From: JBKSMP01 sp964582055
GTDB taxonomy: Bacteria > Verrucomicrobiota > Verrucomicrobiia > Opitutales > UBA9783
DNA length: 27,401 nt
Direction of reading: 5' to 3'
NCBI GenBank assembly: GCA_964582055.1
Contig: CAZOPT010000009.1
Span: 1 to 27,401, forward strand
Under the pieces are notes generated by a model. The model worked only from the letters and a program-made list of their open reading frames with translations. It ran no database searches and was not told the origin of the DNA. Positions 1 through 8,600 of the stretch are shown here, in pieces; the first letter of the stretch is position 1; each line of letters starts with the position of its first letter. Both the position numbers and the translations under genes were made by a program.

Positions 1-3
1 CAT

Positions 4-80
<77 letters not shown>

Positions 81-95
81 ATAAGCAATAATTTA

Positions 96-124
96 ATAAG
101 AATGGGTTTTTTATCACTTGTCAA
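96..124 (-). promoter_or_regulatory. Promoter of initiator tRNA
   Basis: On the minus strand a perfect -35 box TTGACA (119-124) is followed, after 17 nt, by TCTTAT (96-101; four of six consensus bases). The expected transcription start is near 89, just upstream of the tRNA 5' end at 80. Confidence 0.65.
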
Positions 125-138
125 GAAATTTATATATT
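111..138 (+). promoter_or_regulatory. Candidate ffh promoter
   Basis: TTATCA (111-116), a 16-nt spacer and TATATT (133-138) form a reasonable sigma70-like promoter. The start is expected near 145 and the leader would be about 35 nt. It overlaps the divergent tRNA promoter, so the two may compete. This is pattern matching only. Confidence 0.4.
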
Positions 139-179
139 TTTAGCTTTTCACTTTGAAAGATTTTTGGCTAAATAGCTTT

Positions 180-1529
180 ATGTTTGAAGTACTATCAGAT
201 CGTTTTACAAAGATTTTTTCGAAATTATCGAAAAAACGCAATTTGACAGAAAGCAATATTGCGGAAACATTAGAAGACATAAAAAAGGCCTTGTTAGCTT
301 CAGACGTTAATTTTGAAGTTGTACAAAAGTTTATTGGAGAAATCAAGGAAGAATGCATTGGGCAACGAGTTTTTAAAAATGTAAAACCAGGCCAACAAGT
401 TGTTAAGATTGTTTACGATAAATTAAGAGAAATTCTAAGTAATGAACAATCAGAGATTGATTCTAAAAGACCCTTGCGCATTATGATGGTTGGGTTACAT
501 GGTGCTGGAAAAACAACAACGAGTGCTAAGTTAGCCAAATGGTTTAAAAAACAAGACGAACAACCGGCTTTAGTAGCATGTGATATCCACAGACCTGCTG
601 CAATAGATCAGCTAAAAACTTTAGGAGAACAAATCGAAATCCCTGTTTTAGCTTACGGACAGATTCCCGTTGAGCAAATTGCATCTAAAGCTTTAGAGGA
701 AACGAAACAAAATACCGTTACAATTTTTGATACAGCAGGACGTCTACAAATAGATGAAGCTCTCATTCAAGAAGCTAAGATTCTCAAAGAACGTATTCAA
801 CCTCATGAAATTTTACTTGTAATCGATAGCGCTTTAGGACAAGAAGCTGTTAATGTTACACAAGCATTTAACGAAGCTCTTGGACTTACAGGCGTGATTT
901 TGACCAAATTGGATGGTGATACTAAAGGTGGTGCAGCCTTATCTATGAAATATACAACTCACCTACCTATAAAATTTTCTGGAATTGGTGAAAAGTTAGA
1001 AGATTTTGAAAAATTTTATCCAGATCGCATGGCCAGCCGTATTTTAGGTATGGGTGATATAATTTCTTTGGTAGAAAAAGCCCAAGAAGAAATTGCAAGC
1101 GATACGGTTGAAGCCATTACAAAACGCTTGTTTGATGGAGAATTTAATTTAGAAGACTTTCTTTCTCAAGTTCAACAAATGAAAAAGTTAGGTAGCCATG
1201 GATTAGGGAAATGGTTGCCTAATTTATCTACTTTTCAAAACATGGATCAGCAAAATGAGGAAATTAAGCAGTTTGAAACCTTGATTTTATCCATGACACC
1301 ACAAGAGCGTAGACAACCAAATTTGCTAGTTTCTTCTTATCGAAAAATGCGAATTATTAAGGGAGCTGGTATGACAATTGCAGATTTTAATAAGTTAATA
1401 AAACGTTTTCAATTGATGAAAAAAATGTCTCAAAAAATAAAAAAATCAGACCCCAACAAATTAAGACAAATGTTTGATCGGTTTTCCAATGGAGCATCTT
1501 TTCTTAGTGATCACAAATTCTTCAAATGA
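180..1529 (+). CDS. ffh: Signal recognition particle protein Ffh (SRP54)
   Basis: Ffh is the GTPase of the signal recognition particle. It binds SRP RNA and hydrophobic nascent chains and docks with FtsY at the membrane (ftsY is at 18896-19816). An N-terminal helical bundle is followed by the G domain: P-loop GLHGAGKTT (residues about 105-113), DTAGRLQ and TKLDGD. The methionine-rich M domain lies after about residue 300 and includes an MKKMSQKIKKSDP-like segment. Length 449 aa is typical. A TTG codon at 153 is in frame, but the nine extra residues do not look like an Ffh N-terminus, so the ATG at 180 is preferred. There is no Shine-Dalgarno sequence. The stop overlaps the pgpA start (ATGA), so the two are probably co-translated. 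Confidence 0.96.
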   Translation: MFEVLSDRFTKIFSKLSKKRNLTESNIAETLEDIKKALLASDVNFEVVQKFIGEIKEECIGQRVFKNVKPGQQVVKIVYDKLREILSNEQSEIDSKRPLRIMMVGLHGAGKTTTSAKLAKWFKKQDEQPALVACDIHRPAAIDQLKTLGEQIEIPVLAYGQIPVEQIASKALEETKQNTVTIFDTAGRLQIDEALIQEAKILKERIQPHEILLVIDSALGQEAVNVTQAFNEALGLTGVILTKLDGDTKGGAALSMKYTTHLPIKFSGIGEKLEDFEKFYPDRMASRILGMGDIISLVEKAQEEIASDTVEAITKRLFDGEFNLEDFLSQVQQMKKLGSHGLGKWLPNLSTFQNMDQQNEEIKQFETLILSMTPQERRQPNLLVSSYRKMRIIKGAGMTIADFNKLIKRFQLMKKMSQKIKKSDPNKLRQMFDRFSNGASFLSDHKFFK

Positions 1530-2023
1530 TTAAATCTTTGTTCGCTTTCATTCCATCACGTTGGATTCTCAATGCAGCAACTTTGGGAAAAATAGGTTTT
1601 TGGGGCAAAATGCCAGGAACCAATGGGAGTTTTATAGGACTCATTTATTATACGCTTTTTTTTCACACTTTATCACCCTTGGCGTATTTACTATGGGCAG
1701 GAATAACGACCTATATTGCTTGCACGATCTGTACACAAGCAGAATTTCTTCTTGGGAAAAAAGATCCTAGCTGTGTAATTCTAGACGAAATGGTCGCTAT
1801 ACCTTTTTGCTTCCTAGGTCTGCAATTTCAAATGCAAATTTATCCCGTTTGGGCCTTTATGCTCTTAGGATTTCTTTTATTTCGATTTTTTGACATTGTA
1901 AAACCTTTTGGCATAAAAAAACTCCAAAAATTAGATGGTGGGCTAGGCATTGTAATTGATGATATTGCTGCTGCTTTAGCAAGTTGTTGTTGCCTTCACC
2001 TTATTTTGATATTTCTTGCATGA
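1526..2023 (+). CDS. pgpA: Phosphatidylglycerophosphatase A
   Basis: PgpA is a membrane phosphatase that converts phosphatidylglycerophosphate to phosphatidylglycerol. The family pattern is clear. An N-terminal GKMPGTNGS resembles the usual PGTWGS motif. The middle has the acidic VILDEMVAIPF segment. A FRFFDIVKPFGIKKLQ stretch follows, then GGLGIVIDDIAAA near the C-terminus, with the expected Asp/Glu residues. There are several hydrophobic segments, and 165 aa is a normal length. The gene overlaps ffh by 4 nt and the next gene by 4 nt, both as ATGA junctions, which indicates one operon. Confidence 0.92.
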   Translation: MIKSLFAFIPSRWILNAATLGKIGFWGKMPGTNGSFIGLIYYTLFFHTLSPLAYLLWAGITTYIACTICTQAEFLLGKKDPSCVILDEMVAIPFCFLGLQFQMQIYPVWAFMLLGFLLFRFFDIVKPFGIKKLQKLDGGLGIVIDDIAAALASCCCLHLILIFLA

Positions 2024-2769
2024 CCGTAGACTTAAAGGTATTGGGAAGTAGCAGTTCCGGCAATTGTGGTCTTGTAGTTCATCAAGGGAAATATTACTTA
2101 ATTGACGCTGGATTTTCTAGTAAAAAGATTGCTGAAAAATTGGCTCCTTTAGGGATTTTTTTAGAAGATTTATCGGGTGTTTTTATTACACATGAACACC
2201 AAGATCACATCTTAGGTTTAAAGCGGCTCAGCAAATTAAAACAATTGAAATTCTACGCTAATTATAAAACAGCTCAAGCCATAGAGGATCGCTTACAATT
2301 AAACGCACATTGGACTATTTTTGAAACAGGAGAAGTTTTCGTAGTTGATGGATTATCGGTGATTGGTTTTAGCATTCCACATGATGCTAAAGATCCTGTA
2401 GGCTATTTTCTTAAATCAGAAACAGATAGCTGCATTTGGGCAACCGATATCGGTCATATTACACCACAACTTACTCAATTGCTTACAAAAGCACGCAAAT
2501 TAGTTCTAGAATCGAATCATGAAACACAACTACTTTGGAATCATCCAACACGTCCTCAGTACCTAAAAGAACGTATTGCAGGGCCTTATGGTCATCTATC
2601 CAACCAAGAAGTATTTCATTTTATAAAAAACACACCCCATTCTTGGAAATCAATTTGTTTAGCTCATATTAGCAAAGATTGTAATTCTATTTCACACATG
2701 CAAAAACTTTTCCAACCCCTTGCAGAAGAACAAAAATTTGAATTAGAGATTATCGATCCCGTATTTTAA
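2020..2769 (+). CDS. MBL-fold metallohydrolase, YycJ/WalJ family
   Basis: This is a metallo-beta-lactamase-fold hydrolase of the YycJ/WalJ type. Members are linked to nuclease-like roles in DNA metabolism or cell-wall coordination, but the substrate in this lineage is unknown. The N-terminus carries VLGSSSSGNCG, and the metal-binding motif THEHQDH (about residues 57-63) is intact. An Asp in ATDIGH and the family-specific segments LVLESNHE and GPYGHLSNQE follow. An in-frame start lies 36 nt upstream, inside pgpA. The ATG at 2020, overlapping the pgpA stop as ATGA, gives a protein that begins at the first beta strand and is preferred. Length is 249 aa. Confidence 0.88.
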   Translation: MTVDLKVLGSSSSGNCGLVVHQGKYYLIDAGFSSKKIAEKLAPLGIFLEDLSGVFITHEHQDHILGLKRLSKLKQLKFYANYKTAQAIEDRLQLNAHWTIFETGEVFVVDGLSVIGFSIPHDAKDPVGYFLKSETDSCIWATDIGHITPQLTQLLTKARKLVLESNHETQLLWNHPTRPQYLKERIAGPYGHLSNQEVFHFIKNTPHSWKSICLAHISKDCNSISHMQKLFQPLAEEQKFELEIIDPVF

Positions 2770-2795
2770 CAGATTCCTTCTTTACATTTTATAAT
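2766..2795 (+). promoter_or_regulatory. Promoter of the arnT-like/arnC-like pair
   Basis: TTAACA (2766-2771), an 18-nt spacer and a perfect TATAAT (2790-2795) precede the glycosyltransferase at 2824. The -35 box overlaps the stop codon of the upstream hydrolase. The predicted leader is about 20 nt and contains no Shine-Dalgarno sequence. Confidence 0.6.
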
Positions 2796-2823
2796 CACTT
2801 GTTAAAGCTTTTAAACATACATT

Positions 2824-4434
2824 ATGAAAGTTGCGTCAGTTTTTTTAGGACTTGGAATACTTTTTTTTATACACATAGGGAATAGGCCGTTAGCTAATCC
2901 AGATGAAGGCCGGTATGCAAGTATGGGACTAGAAATGGTACAGTCAAACGATTGGATTGTACCACGACTCAATGGTCTCATTTATTTTGAAAAACCACCG
3001 TTAGCTTATTGGTCGATTGCATTAGGGCAAAAACTATGGGGTGAAAATTTATTTGGATCTCGCTTTTTCAATGCACTTTTTTCGCTATTAACTTGCCTTT
3101 CACTTTATTTATTTTGTAATAAATTTTTATCGAAAAAAGTAGCCTTATGGGCTGCCTTTATTTACGGAAGCTCTGCCCTACCCTTTGGTATGAGCCAAAT
3201 GCTAACGCTCGATAATGCACTTACGTTCTTTTTAACAACGACCTTACTTCTATTTGCCAGCGGTTTTTTAACGGAAGACACTAAACGATCCAAAACTTTA
3301 TTCTTATGGGCTTATGTATTTATGGCACTTACGGTATTAACCAAAGGACTTATTGGTATTGTTTTACCAGGACTTATTGGGTTTTTATGGCTTATTTGCA
3401 CAAGACATATTCGCAAACTTTCGCAAGCTCATTTACTAAAAGGCTTTTTACTCTTTTTCCTAATTGCAACACCTTGGCACCTACTTATACAACAACGCTA
3501 TCATTGTTTCTTTAATTTCTATTTTTGGCATGAACATTTCGAACGTTATTTGACATCAGTTCATAATCGCACAAAGCCGTTTTATTTTCTGCCATTATCC
3601 TTTCTAATTGGACTTATTCCTTGGTTATTTTTTCTGCCAAGAACCTTATGTATTTCTCTCAAAAAACAAAAATCAACCATTGAAAAATATGTAGTTTCAT
3701 TTTCTCTTATTTGGACTATTTGCATCTTGGGCTTTTTCTCTTACTCCAAATCGCAACTCATTCCCTATATTTTGCCTGCGATTACTGGTATCACCATTCT
3801 AATTGCTTTTGGAATTTCTAATCTAGACTTAAAAAAGATAAAATTAGAATCCATTTTATGGGCACTAACGTTTATCATTGCAGCTTGCATTTTCCCAAAA
3901 GTTCTTGCAAAAAAAGCATTGGTACCTGTACCCAGTCATCTCATACTACTAGCACAAACGATCATCATAGGCGGTTCTCTAATTGCCTTGTTGGCTAGTA
4001 AAAACAATCCTTTACGGGCTTTCAATTCTCTACTTGGAACAACATTATTGTTTTACATTTTGCTACCAATTTACCTACCCTATTGCCAACGTTTATGCGG
4101 GCAAAATATCTGTGAATTTATTCGTAAACAATCACCTGAAAAGGCAGATATTTTTTGTGCTTACAATTACTTCAATGATTTACCTTTTTATTTAAAACAA
4201 ACGGTTGGAACGATTGACTGTATACCTGAAGAACATAAATTAGGCTATAAGGAACAACAGCCAAAATCATATATATCGTCCAATGATTTTCGAAAATGTT
4301 TGCATAAACCTAAACGGTGTTATGCAGTCGTAAAACGTGGGCAAGAAGCTTATTTTGAATCTGCAATGGTAAATTGTCCGATTTATAAATTGACGCAAGA
4401 CTTTTATTTTAGTTTATATTCTAATCAACCATGA
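2824..4434 (+). CDS. ArnT-like lipid-linked sugar transferase (GT83/PMT superfamily)
   Basis: This polytopic inner-membrane glycosyltransferase has GT-C architecture. Its family moves a sugar from undecaprenyl phosphate onto lipid A or another envelope acceptor on the periplasmic side. The first extracytoplasmic loop has the conserved NPDEGRYASMG (residues about 25-35), with the catalytic-type Asp/Glu. DWIVPRLNG and YFEKPPLAYW follow, which are typical of ArnT. About ten or more hydrophobic segments come next, then a soluble C-terminal part. Length 536 aa fits. The stop overlaps the ArnC-like start (ATGA), so donor and transfer steps are probably coupled. ArnT is named by similarity; the real sugar could be something other than aminoarabinose, as no other arn genes are in view. 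Confidence 0.82.
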   Translation: MKVASVFLGLGILFFIHIGNRPLANPDEGRYASMGLEMVQSNDWIVPRLNGLIYFEKPPLAYWSIALGQKLWGENLFGSRFFNALFSLLTCLSLYLFCNKFLSKKVALWAAFIYGSSALPFGMSQMLTLDNALTFFLTTTLLLFASGFLTEDTKRSKTLFLWAYVFMALTVLTKGLIGIVLPGLIGFLWLICTRHIRKLSQAHLLKGFLLFFLIATPWHLLIQQRYHCFFNFYFWHEHFERYLTSVHNRTKPFYFLPLSFLIGLIPWLFFLPRTLCISLKKQKSTIEKYVVSFSLIWTICILGFFSYSKSQLIPYILPAITGITILIAFGISNLDLKKIKLESILWALTFIIAACIFPKVLAKKALVPVPSHLILLAQTIIIGGSLIALLASKNNPLRAFNSLLGTTLLFYILLPIYLPYCQRLCGQNICEFIRKQSPEKADIFCAYNYFNDLPFYLKQTVGTIDCIPEEHKLGYKEQQPKSYISSNDFRKCLHKPKRCYAVVKRGQEAYFESAMVNCPIYKLTQDFYFSLYSNQP

Positions 4435-5405
4435 ATTTGGAAAAAACGAAAAATCCTGAATTATCGGTTGTTATCCCTGCATACAACGAAGAGCCTAATA
4501 TTGACGAATTATGTTCGCGACTCCTTACGATTTTAAAAAACACAGGACGAACCTTTGAAATTCTTATTGTAAATGATGGCAGTCGAGATGGATCTTTGCT
4601 TAAGTTGTTAGAATGGTATCATAAATATCCCAATTATTTTCGCATTCTCGATTTTAATAGCAATTTTGGTCATCATAATGCACTTTGGGCCGGCTTTGAA
4701 CATGTACGCGGAGAAATCGTCATTACTATGGATGCTGATTTGCAAAACCCTCCTGAAGAACTTCCCAAATTGCTTGAAAAAATAGATGAAGGTTATGATT
4801 ATGTTGGAAGTTATCGGTTAGGAAAACGTCAGGATGCTAAATGGCGAGATTGGGCATCCAAATTAAATAATAAATTTCGAGAAAAAATCACAGATATTCG
4901 TATGTCCGATCAAGGTTGTATGTTGCGAGCTTATAAACGTTCTATTATAGATGCAATCATTGATTGTGGTGATTATACAGCATTCATTCCAGCACTTGCT
5001 TTTAAATTTGCATCTAAGTATACTGAAATTGGAATGCGCCATGCACCTCGTTTTAAAGGTGAAACGAAATATGGTCTTTATTACTTATTAAGAACACATT
5101 TTGATTTAATGACAGGATTCTCACTTGTTCCTCTTCAATTATTTACACTATTTGGATTTACACTTTCAGGAGGAAGCTTTATATTGGTCCTTTATCTTCT
5201 TGCTCGACGCATTTTTATTGGCCCAGAAGCAGAAGGTTTATTTACCTTGTTTGCAATTTTATTTTTCATGATAAGTGTTGCAATCGTAGGTATCGGCTTG
5301 ATTGGCGAATATGTCGGCAGAACCTATCAAATTGTCCAAAAACGCCCACGATATATTTTGAAAACCATCTATGAGGCTAAAAAAAGTAAAGAAGATAAAA
5401 AATAA
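4431..5405 (+). CDS. ArnC-like undecaprenyl-phosphate glycosyltransferase (GT2)
   Basis: This is a polyprenyl-phosphate glycosyltransferase of family GT2. It would load a sugar from a nucleotide donor onto undecaprenyl phosphate at the cytoplasmic face, feeding the ArnT-like enzyme just upstream. Motifs seen are VVIPAYNEE, VNDGSRDGS, MDADLQNPPEE (metal-binding DAD at about 101-103), DQGCMLRAYKRS and an FIPALAFKFA segment. Two C-terminal membrane helices follow, ending LIGEYVGRTYQ. The order and spacing match ArnC better than dolichyl-phosphate mannose synthases that lack membrane helices. Length 324 aa is normal. The sugar cannot be assigned from sequence alone. Confidence 0.85.
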   Translation: MNLEKTKNPELSVVIPAYNEEPNIDELCSRLLTILKNTGRTFEILIVNDGSRDGSLLKLLEWYHKYPNYFRILDFNSNFGHHNALWAGFEHVRGEIVITMDADLQNPPEELPKLLEKIDEGYDYVGSYRLGKRQDAKWRDWASKLNNKFREKITDIRMSDQGCMLRAYKRSIIDAIIDCGDYTAFIPALAFKFASKYTEIGMRHAPRFKGETKYGLYYLLRTHFDLMTGFSLVPLQLFTLFGFTLSGGSFILVLYLLARRIFIGPEAEGLFTLFAILFFMISVAIVGIGLIGEYVGRTYQIVQKRPRYILKTIYEAKKSKEDKK

Positions 5406-5446
5406 GATTGACCCGATAACAAATATATCAAATTGTTTATAGTATT

Positions 5447-5581
5447 ATGCAACCAACTTATTCACCATCTAAATTAAAAAGAGCTAGAATGTGTGGTTTT
5501 TTTGCAAGAAAAGCCACTAAAGGAGGTCGTGGAGTTTTAGCAGCCCGTCGCCGTAAAGGTCGTAGAAGATTGTGCGCTTAA
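5447..5581 (+). CDS. rpmH: 50S ribosomal protein bL34
   Basis: This 44-aa highly basic protein has the family core SKLKRAR, GFFARKATKGGRGVLAARR and RKGRRRL. The MQPTY start in place of MKRTF is the form I associate with Verrucomicrobia. It starts the classic rpmH-rnpA-yidD-yidC cluster; the dnaA often found beside rpmH is absent, and the arn-like pair lies upstream instead. A TATAGT box (5438-5443) sits only 3 nt before the ATG with a weak ATAACA 16 nt further up, so the promoter is uncertain. There is no Shine-Dalgarno sequence. Confidence 0.96.
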   Translation: MQPTYSPSKLKRARMCGFFARKATKGGRGVLAARRRKGRRRLCA

Positions 5582-5582
5582 T

Positions 5583-5942
5583 GTGAGTGTAGGCAAAAAG
5601 CAGAGATTGTGTAAAACAAATGATTTTCAGGCCTTATATAAGTCTGGAATGAGGTTTTGTGGGAATGGTTTAATTTTTTATTGTAAACCGTCTATTAAAA
5701 TGCATCATCGTATCGGAATTATTGCCTCAAAGAAAGTAGGAGGAGCTGTTGTACGCAATAAGTTTAAACGTCGCATGCGAGAATTGTTACCTGCTTTTCT
5801 AGCTGGTTTTCAAAAATTTTACGATTGCATTCTTATTGCAACACAACCTCAAATTGCTTCTGCCAATTTTTCTATATTACAAAAAAGCTTAAAAATGCTT
5901 TTTGAAAAGTTTTCTCACATTCAACATGAGCAAATCACCTAA
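5583..5942 (+). CDS. rnpA: Ribonuclease P protein component
   Basis: RnpA is the protein subunit of RNase P, which removes 5' leaders from pre-tRNAs together with rnpB RNA (not in this window). The signature RIGIIASKKVGGAVVRNKFKRRMRELL is recognisable in parts: the SKKVGGAVVRN stretch followed by the KRRMREL helix that binds RNA. The N-terminus RLCKTNDFQALYKSG is also typical. The start is GTG at 5583, one base after the rpmH stop; the ATG at 5581 is immediately followed by TGA in its own frame. Length is 119 aa. The last 17 nt overlap yidD. Confidence 0.95.
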   Translation: MSVGKKQRLCKTNDFQALYKSGMRFCGNGLIFYCKPSIKMHHRIGIIASKKVGGAVVRNKFKRRMRELLPAFLAGFQKFYDCILIATQPQIASANFSILQKSLKMLFEKFSHIQHEQIT

Positions 5943-6198
5943 ACATTTTTTAAAAAGTACGTGTAACCAAGGTATTTATTGGGTGTTGGTACTTTATAAA
6001 AGATTTTTATCGCCATTTCAATACTTGCTTAAAGTTTGTTTTGGTATTTCATGCGAGTGTCGTTTTTATCCGACTTGTTCGGAATATGCTCGTCAATGTT
6101 TTCAACGTCATTCTTTTTCTAAAGCCACTTGGCTTACAATTAAACGACTTTGTCGTTGTCATCCTTTATGTGTGGGAGGATACGATCCCGTTCCTTAA
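5926..6198 (+). CDS. yidD: Membrane protein insertion efficiency factor YidD
   Basis: YidD is a small membrane-associated protein that aids YidC/Sec-dependent insertion. The diagnostic pattern is complete: YKRFLSPF, then CRFYPTCSEYA, then the cysteine-rich CRCHPLCVGGYDPVP end. Extra cysteines near CFGISCECRF are normal for the family. I chose the ATG at 5926, giving 90 aa and a 17-nt overlap with rnpA. An in-frame ATG at 5902 would add eight atypical residues. It is followed 11 nt later by yidC. Confidence 0.95.
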   Translation: MSKSPKHFLKSTCNQGIYWVLVLYKRFLSPFQYLLKVCFGISCECRFYPTCSEYARQCFQRHSFSKATWLTIKRLCRCHPLCVGGYDPVP

Positions 6199-6209
6199 CA
6201 ATTTTTATT

Positions 6210-7847
6210 ATGGATAAGAAAAATTCTATTATTGGTATCATCTGTTTATTTGTTGCTTTTTCATTATTTGTGCGGCAAGAAAAACAATTACGCCAACAAG
6301 CACCGCAGCAATCTATAGAAGCTATTCAAAACGAAGTCCCTGCTTCCAAACCAGAACCTGCATTGGTATTACCACAACAAGAAATAACAACTTCTCAAAT
6401 TTATACGCTCGAAAATGAGTTCGTCAAAGTTCATTTTACGACACATGGCGGCGCCATTCATTCTATTGAACTTAAACATTATCCAGCAGAATTAAATAGT
6501 AAACAAGTTTATATTTTTAATAAAATTTCAAAAATTCCAGCACTTGGGCTCGCTTGGGATAAAAATCACCTCATTCTTAATAACTTTATTCTCTTAGCTC
6601 AAACAGAAGACTTTATCCAATTTTCGTGTAAATTAAGTGACGGTACACAAATCATCCGAGGCTATCGTTTGGCAAAATCCAATGATGAAAATCCATATCG
6701 TATCCAAAATGAATTTTTAATTCAACAACCTGAATTTAAACACCAAACTGTTTGGGTACACTTGGGTACAATGCCCGATACACCAGGAGATAAGTACCAA
6801 GAATATTTAAATTTTTGCACCTTTGATGGAAAAACAGCAGATTTTAAGCGTATCGCAGATTTTGAAGCCAGTAATGGTTTTCTTGGAATGGGGAAAAAAG
6901 CAGCTTCAAATTATTTAGAAGCAAATACAAATTTTACTTGGTGCGCACTTAAAAATCAGTTCTTCACAGCTATTTTTACGCCGCAATCCCCTATCAATGG
7001 GTACCTTACATTCCCACGAAAAGGGAACACCGTTAATGCATCCACCTTCATCGAAGGCCTAATTAAATTTGATTTAAATAATACCCAAACCAAAGTCACG
7101 GCAGAATATTATGTAGGTCCAAAAGATTTCTTGCTTTTAAACAAAATGGGGCAAGAACAAGACCAACTTATGCAATTTGGATTTTTTGGAGCTGTTAGCA
7201 AAATCCTATTGTTAGCCATGCGCGCCATTTATTCAGTCATTCCCAACTGGGGTTGGACAATCATTGTATTAACATTTATTATCAAACTATTGATGTGGCC
7301 TATTACACAAGCACAATTGCGTTCTTCAAAAAAGATGGCAAGCATTCAAGCTCCTTTGCAGCAAATACGTGAGAAATATAAAAACAATTCACAAAAGTTA
7401 CAGATGGAAACCATGAAATTATTTAAAGAAAATCGTGTCAATCCAGCCGCTGGTTGTCTACCTGTTTTCATTCAAATTCCTATTTTTATTGGTTTGTATT
7501 ATATGTTACGTACATCTTCGGAAATTCGCTTTCAATCCTTCTTATGGATTCAAGATTTGTCGGTTCCCGATACAGTTGCGAGTTTAGGTACATTTCCTAT
7601 AAACATTTTGCCACTTATTATGGGTATCACTATGTTTGTTCAAATGCGCATAACTCCGACACTTTCCGTTGATAACATGCAGCAAAAAATTATAATGTGG
7701 ATGCCTTTTATATTTCTCATTTTCTGTTATAATTTTCCAGCTGCTCTCGTTTTATACTGGACGGTTCAAAATCTTTTCACTATTTTACAACAGTGGTTGA
7801 CCAATCGTAAAACGCAATTGGATCAACCTACACCTAAACAGTCTTAA
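6210..7847 (+). CDS. yidC: Membrane protein insertase YidC
   Basis: YidC is the Oxa1-family insertase that works with or without SecYEG at the inner membrane. It has an N-terminal membrane anchor (IIGIICLFVAFSLF). A large periplasmic domain (about residues 55-330) follows, as in Gram-negative YidC. The conserved insertase core starts near residue 345 with NWGWTIIVLTFIIKLLMWPI and contains LRSSKKMASIQAPLQQIREKYK (helical hairpin) and NPAAGCLPVFIQIPIFIGLY. A basic tail ends the protein. The ATG at 6210 gives 545 aa and begins just before the anchor; an in-frame start at 6150 lies inside yidD and is rejected. There is no Shine-Dalgarno sequence. Confidence 0.96.
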   Translation: MDKKNSIIGIICLFVAFSLFVRQEKQLRQQAPQQSIEAIQNEVPASKPEPALVLPQQEITTSQIYTLENEFVKVHFTTHGGAIHSIELKHYPAELNSKQVYIFNKISKIPALGLAWDKNHLILNNFILLAQTEDFIQFSCKLSDGTQIIRGYRLAKSNDENPYRIQNEFLIQQPEFKHQTVWVHLGTMPDTPGDKYQEYLNFCTFDGKTADFKRIADFEASNGFLGMGKKAASNYLEANTNFTWCALKNQFFTAIFTPQSPINGYLTFPRKGNTVNASTFIEGLIKFDLNNTQTKVTAEYYVGPKDFLLLNKMGQEQDQLMQFGFFGAVSKILLLAMRAIYSVIPNWGWTIIVLTFIIKLLMWPITQAQLRSSKKMASIQAPLQQIREKYKNNSQKLQMETMKLFKENRVNPAAGCLPVFIQIPIFIGLYYMLRTSSEIRFQSFLWIQDLSVPDTVASLGTFPINILPLIMGITMFVQMRITPTLSVDNMQQKIIMWMPFIFLIFCYNFPAALVLYWTVQNLFTILQQWLTNRKTQLDQPTPKQS

Positions 7848-7853
7848 AGTATC

Positions 7854-8600
7854 ATGTCAGGACATAGTAAGTGGTCTACCATTAAACGTCACAAAGCGCT
7901 TGTTGATGCGAAACGTGGCAAAATTTTCAGCATTATCGGCAAGGAAATTACGCTTGCAGTTAAATCAGGCGGCAAGAATCCGGATTTCAATCCTCAGTTG
8001 CGCACCTTATTAGCTAAAGCAAAATCGGCCAATATGCCTAATGACAACATTCAAAAGGCAATTCAAAAAGGTACAGGTGAGCTTCCAGGAATGCAAATTG
8101 AGGAGCTCATTTATGAAGGTTATGGTCCAGGTGGTGTTGGGTTCATCGTTGAAGTAACGACAGACAATAAGAATCGCGCTGTTTCTGATGTTCGTAGTGC
8201 ATTTTCAAAATGTGGGGGTAACTTGGCCAATTCTGGTGCCTTAGGTTTTACCTTTCAACGCAAAGGCCAATTTCTTATTTCAAAAGAGAAAATTGATGAA
8301 GATAAATTACTTGAGGTTGCGTTAGAAGCCGGCGCCGAAGATGTTGTAACGGAAGACGATCATTTTGAGGTTTTGAGTTCAGTCGCAGATTTTTATAATG
8401 TTTCAAAGGCCTTTGAAGAAGCACATATTGAACCTGATTCTTCTGAACTTGTTTATTTACCTGTAACAACAATTCCCGTTAACGATGCTGAGTTAGCAAC
8501 TAAGTTACTCAAACTTGTTGAACGCTTAGAAGAATCGGACGACGTTAAAGATGTTTACACAAACTACGAATTCGATTCTTCCCTCAACATGGAAGGGTAA
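7854..8600 (+). CDS. YebC/PmpR family (TACO1-like) protein
   Basis: This protein belongs to the YebC family, described as DNA-binding regulators and, more recently, as factors that help ribosomes through difficult sequences. The N-terminus MSGHSKWSTIKRHK and the segments AKRGKIFSIIGKEI, NMPNDNIQKAIQKGTGE and YEGYGPGGVGFIVE are diagnostic. Length 248 aa is standard. It follows yidC by 6 nt. Its last 50 nt are shared with the pseudouridine synthase gene in another frame, an unusually long overlap. Confidence 0.95.
   Translation: MSGHSKWSTIKRHKALVDAKRGKIFSIIGKEITLAVKSGGKNPDFNPQLRTLLAKAKSANMPNDNIQKAIQKGTGELPGMQIEELIYEGYGPGGVGFIVEVTTDNKNRAVSDVRSAFSKCGGNLANSGALGFTFQRKGQFLISKEKIDEDKLLEVALEAGAEDVVTEDDHFEVLSSVADFYNVSKAFEEAHIEPDSSELVYLPVTTIPVNDAELATKLLKLVERLEESDDVKDVYTNYEFDSSLNMEG

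Noticed and set aside
153..179. Upstream TTG start for ffh
   Set aside because: The nine added residues do not resemble Ffh N-termini; the ATG at 180 gives the normal start.
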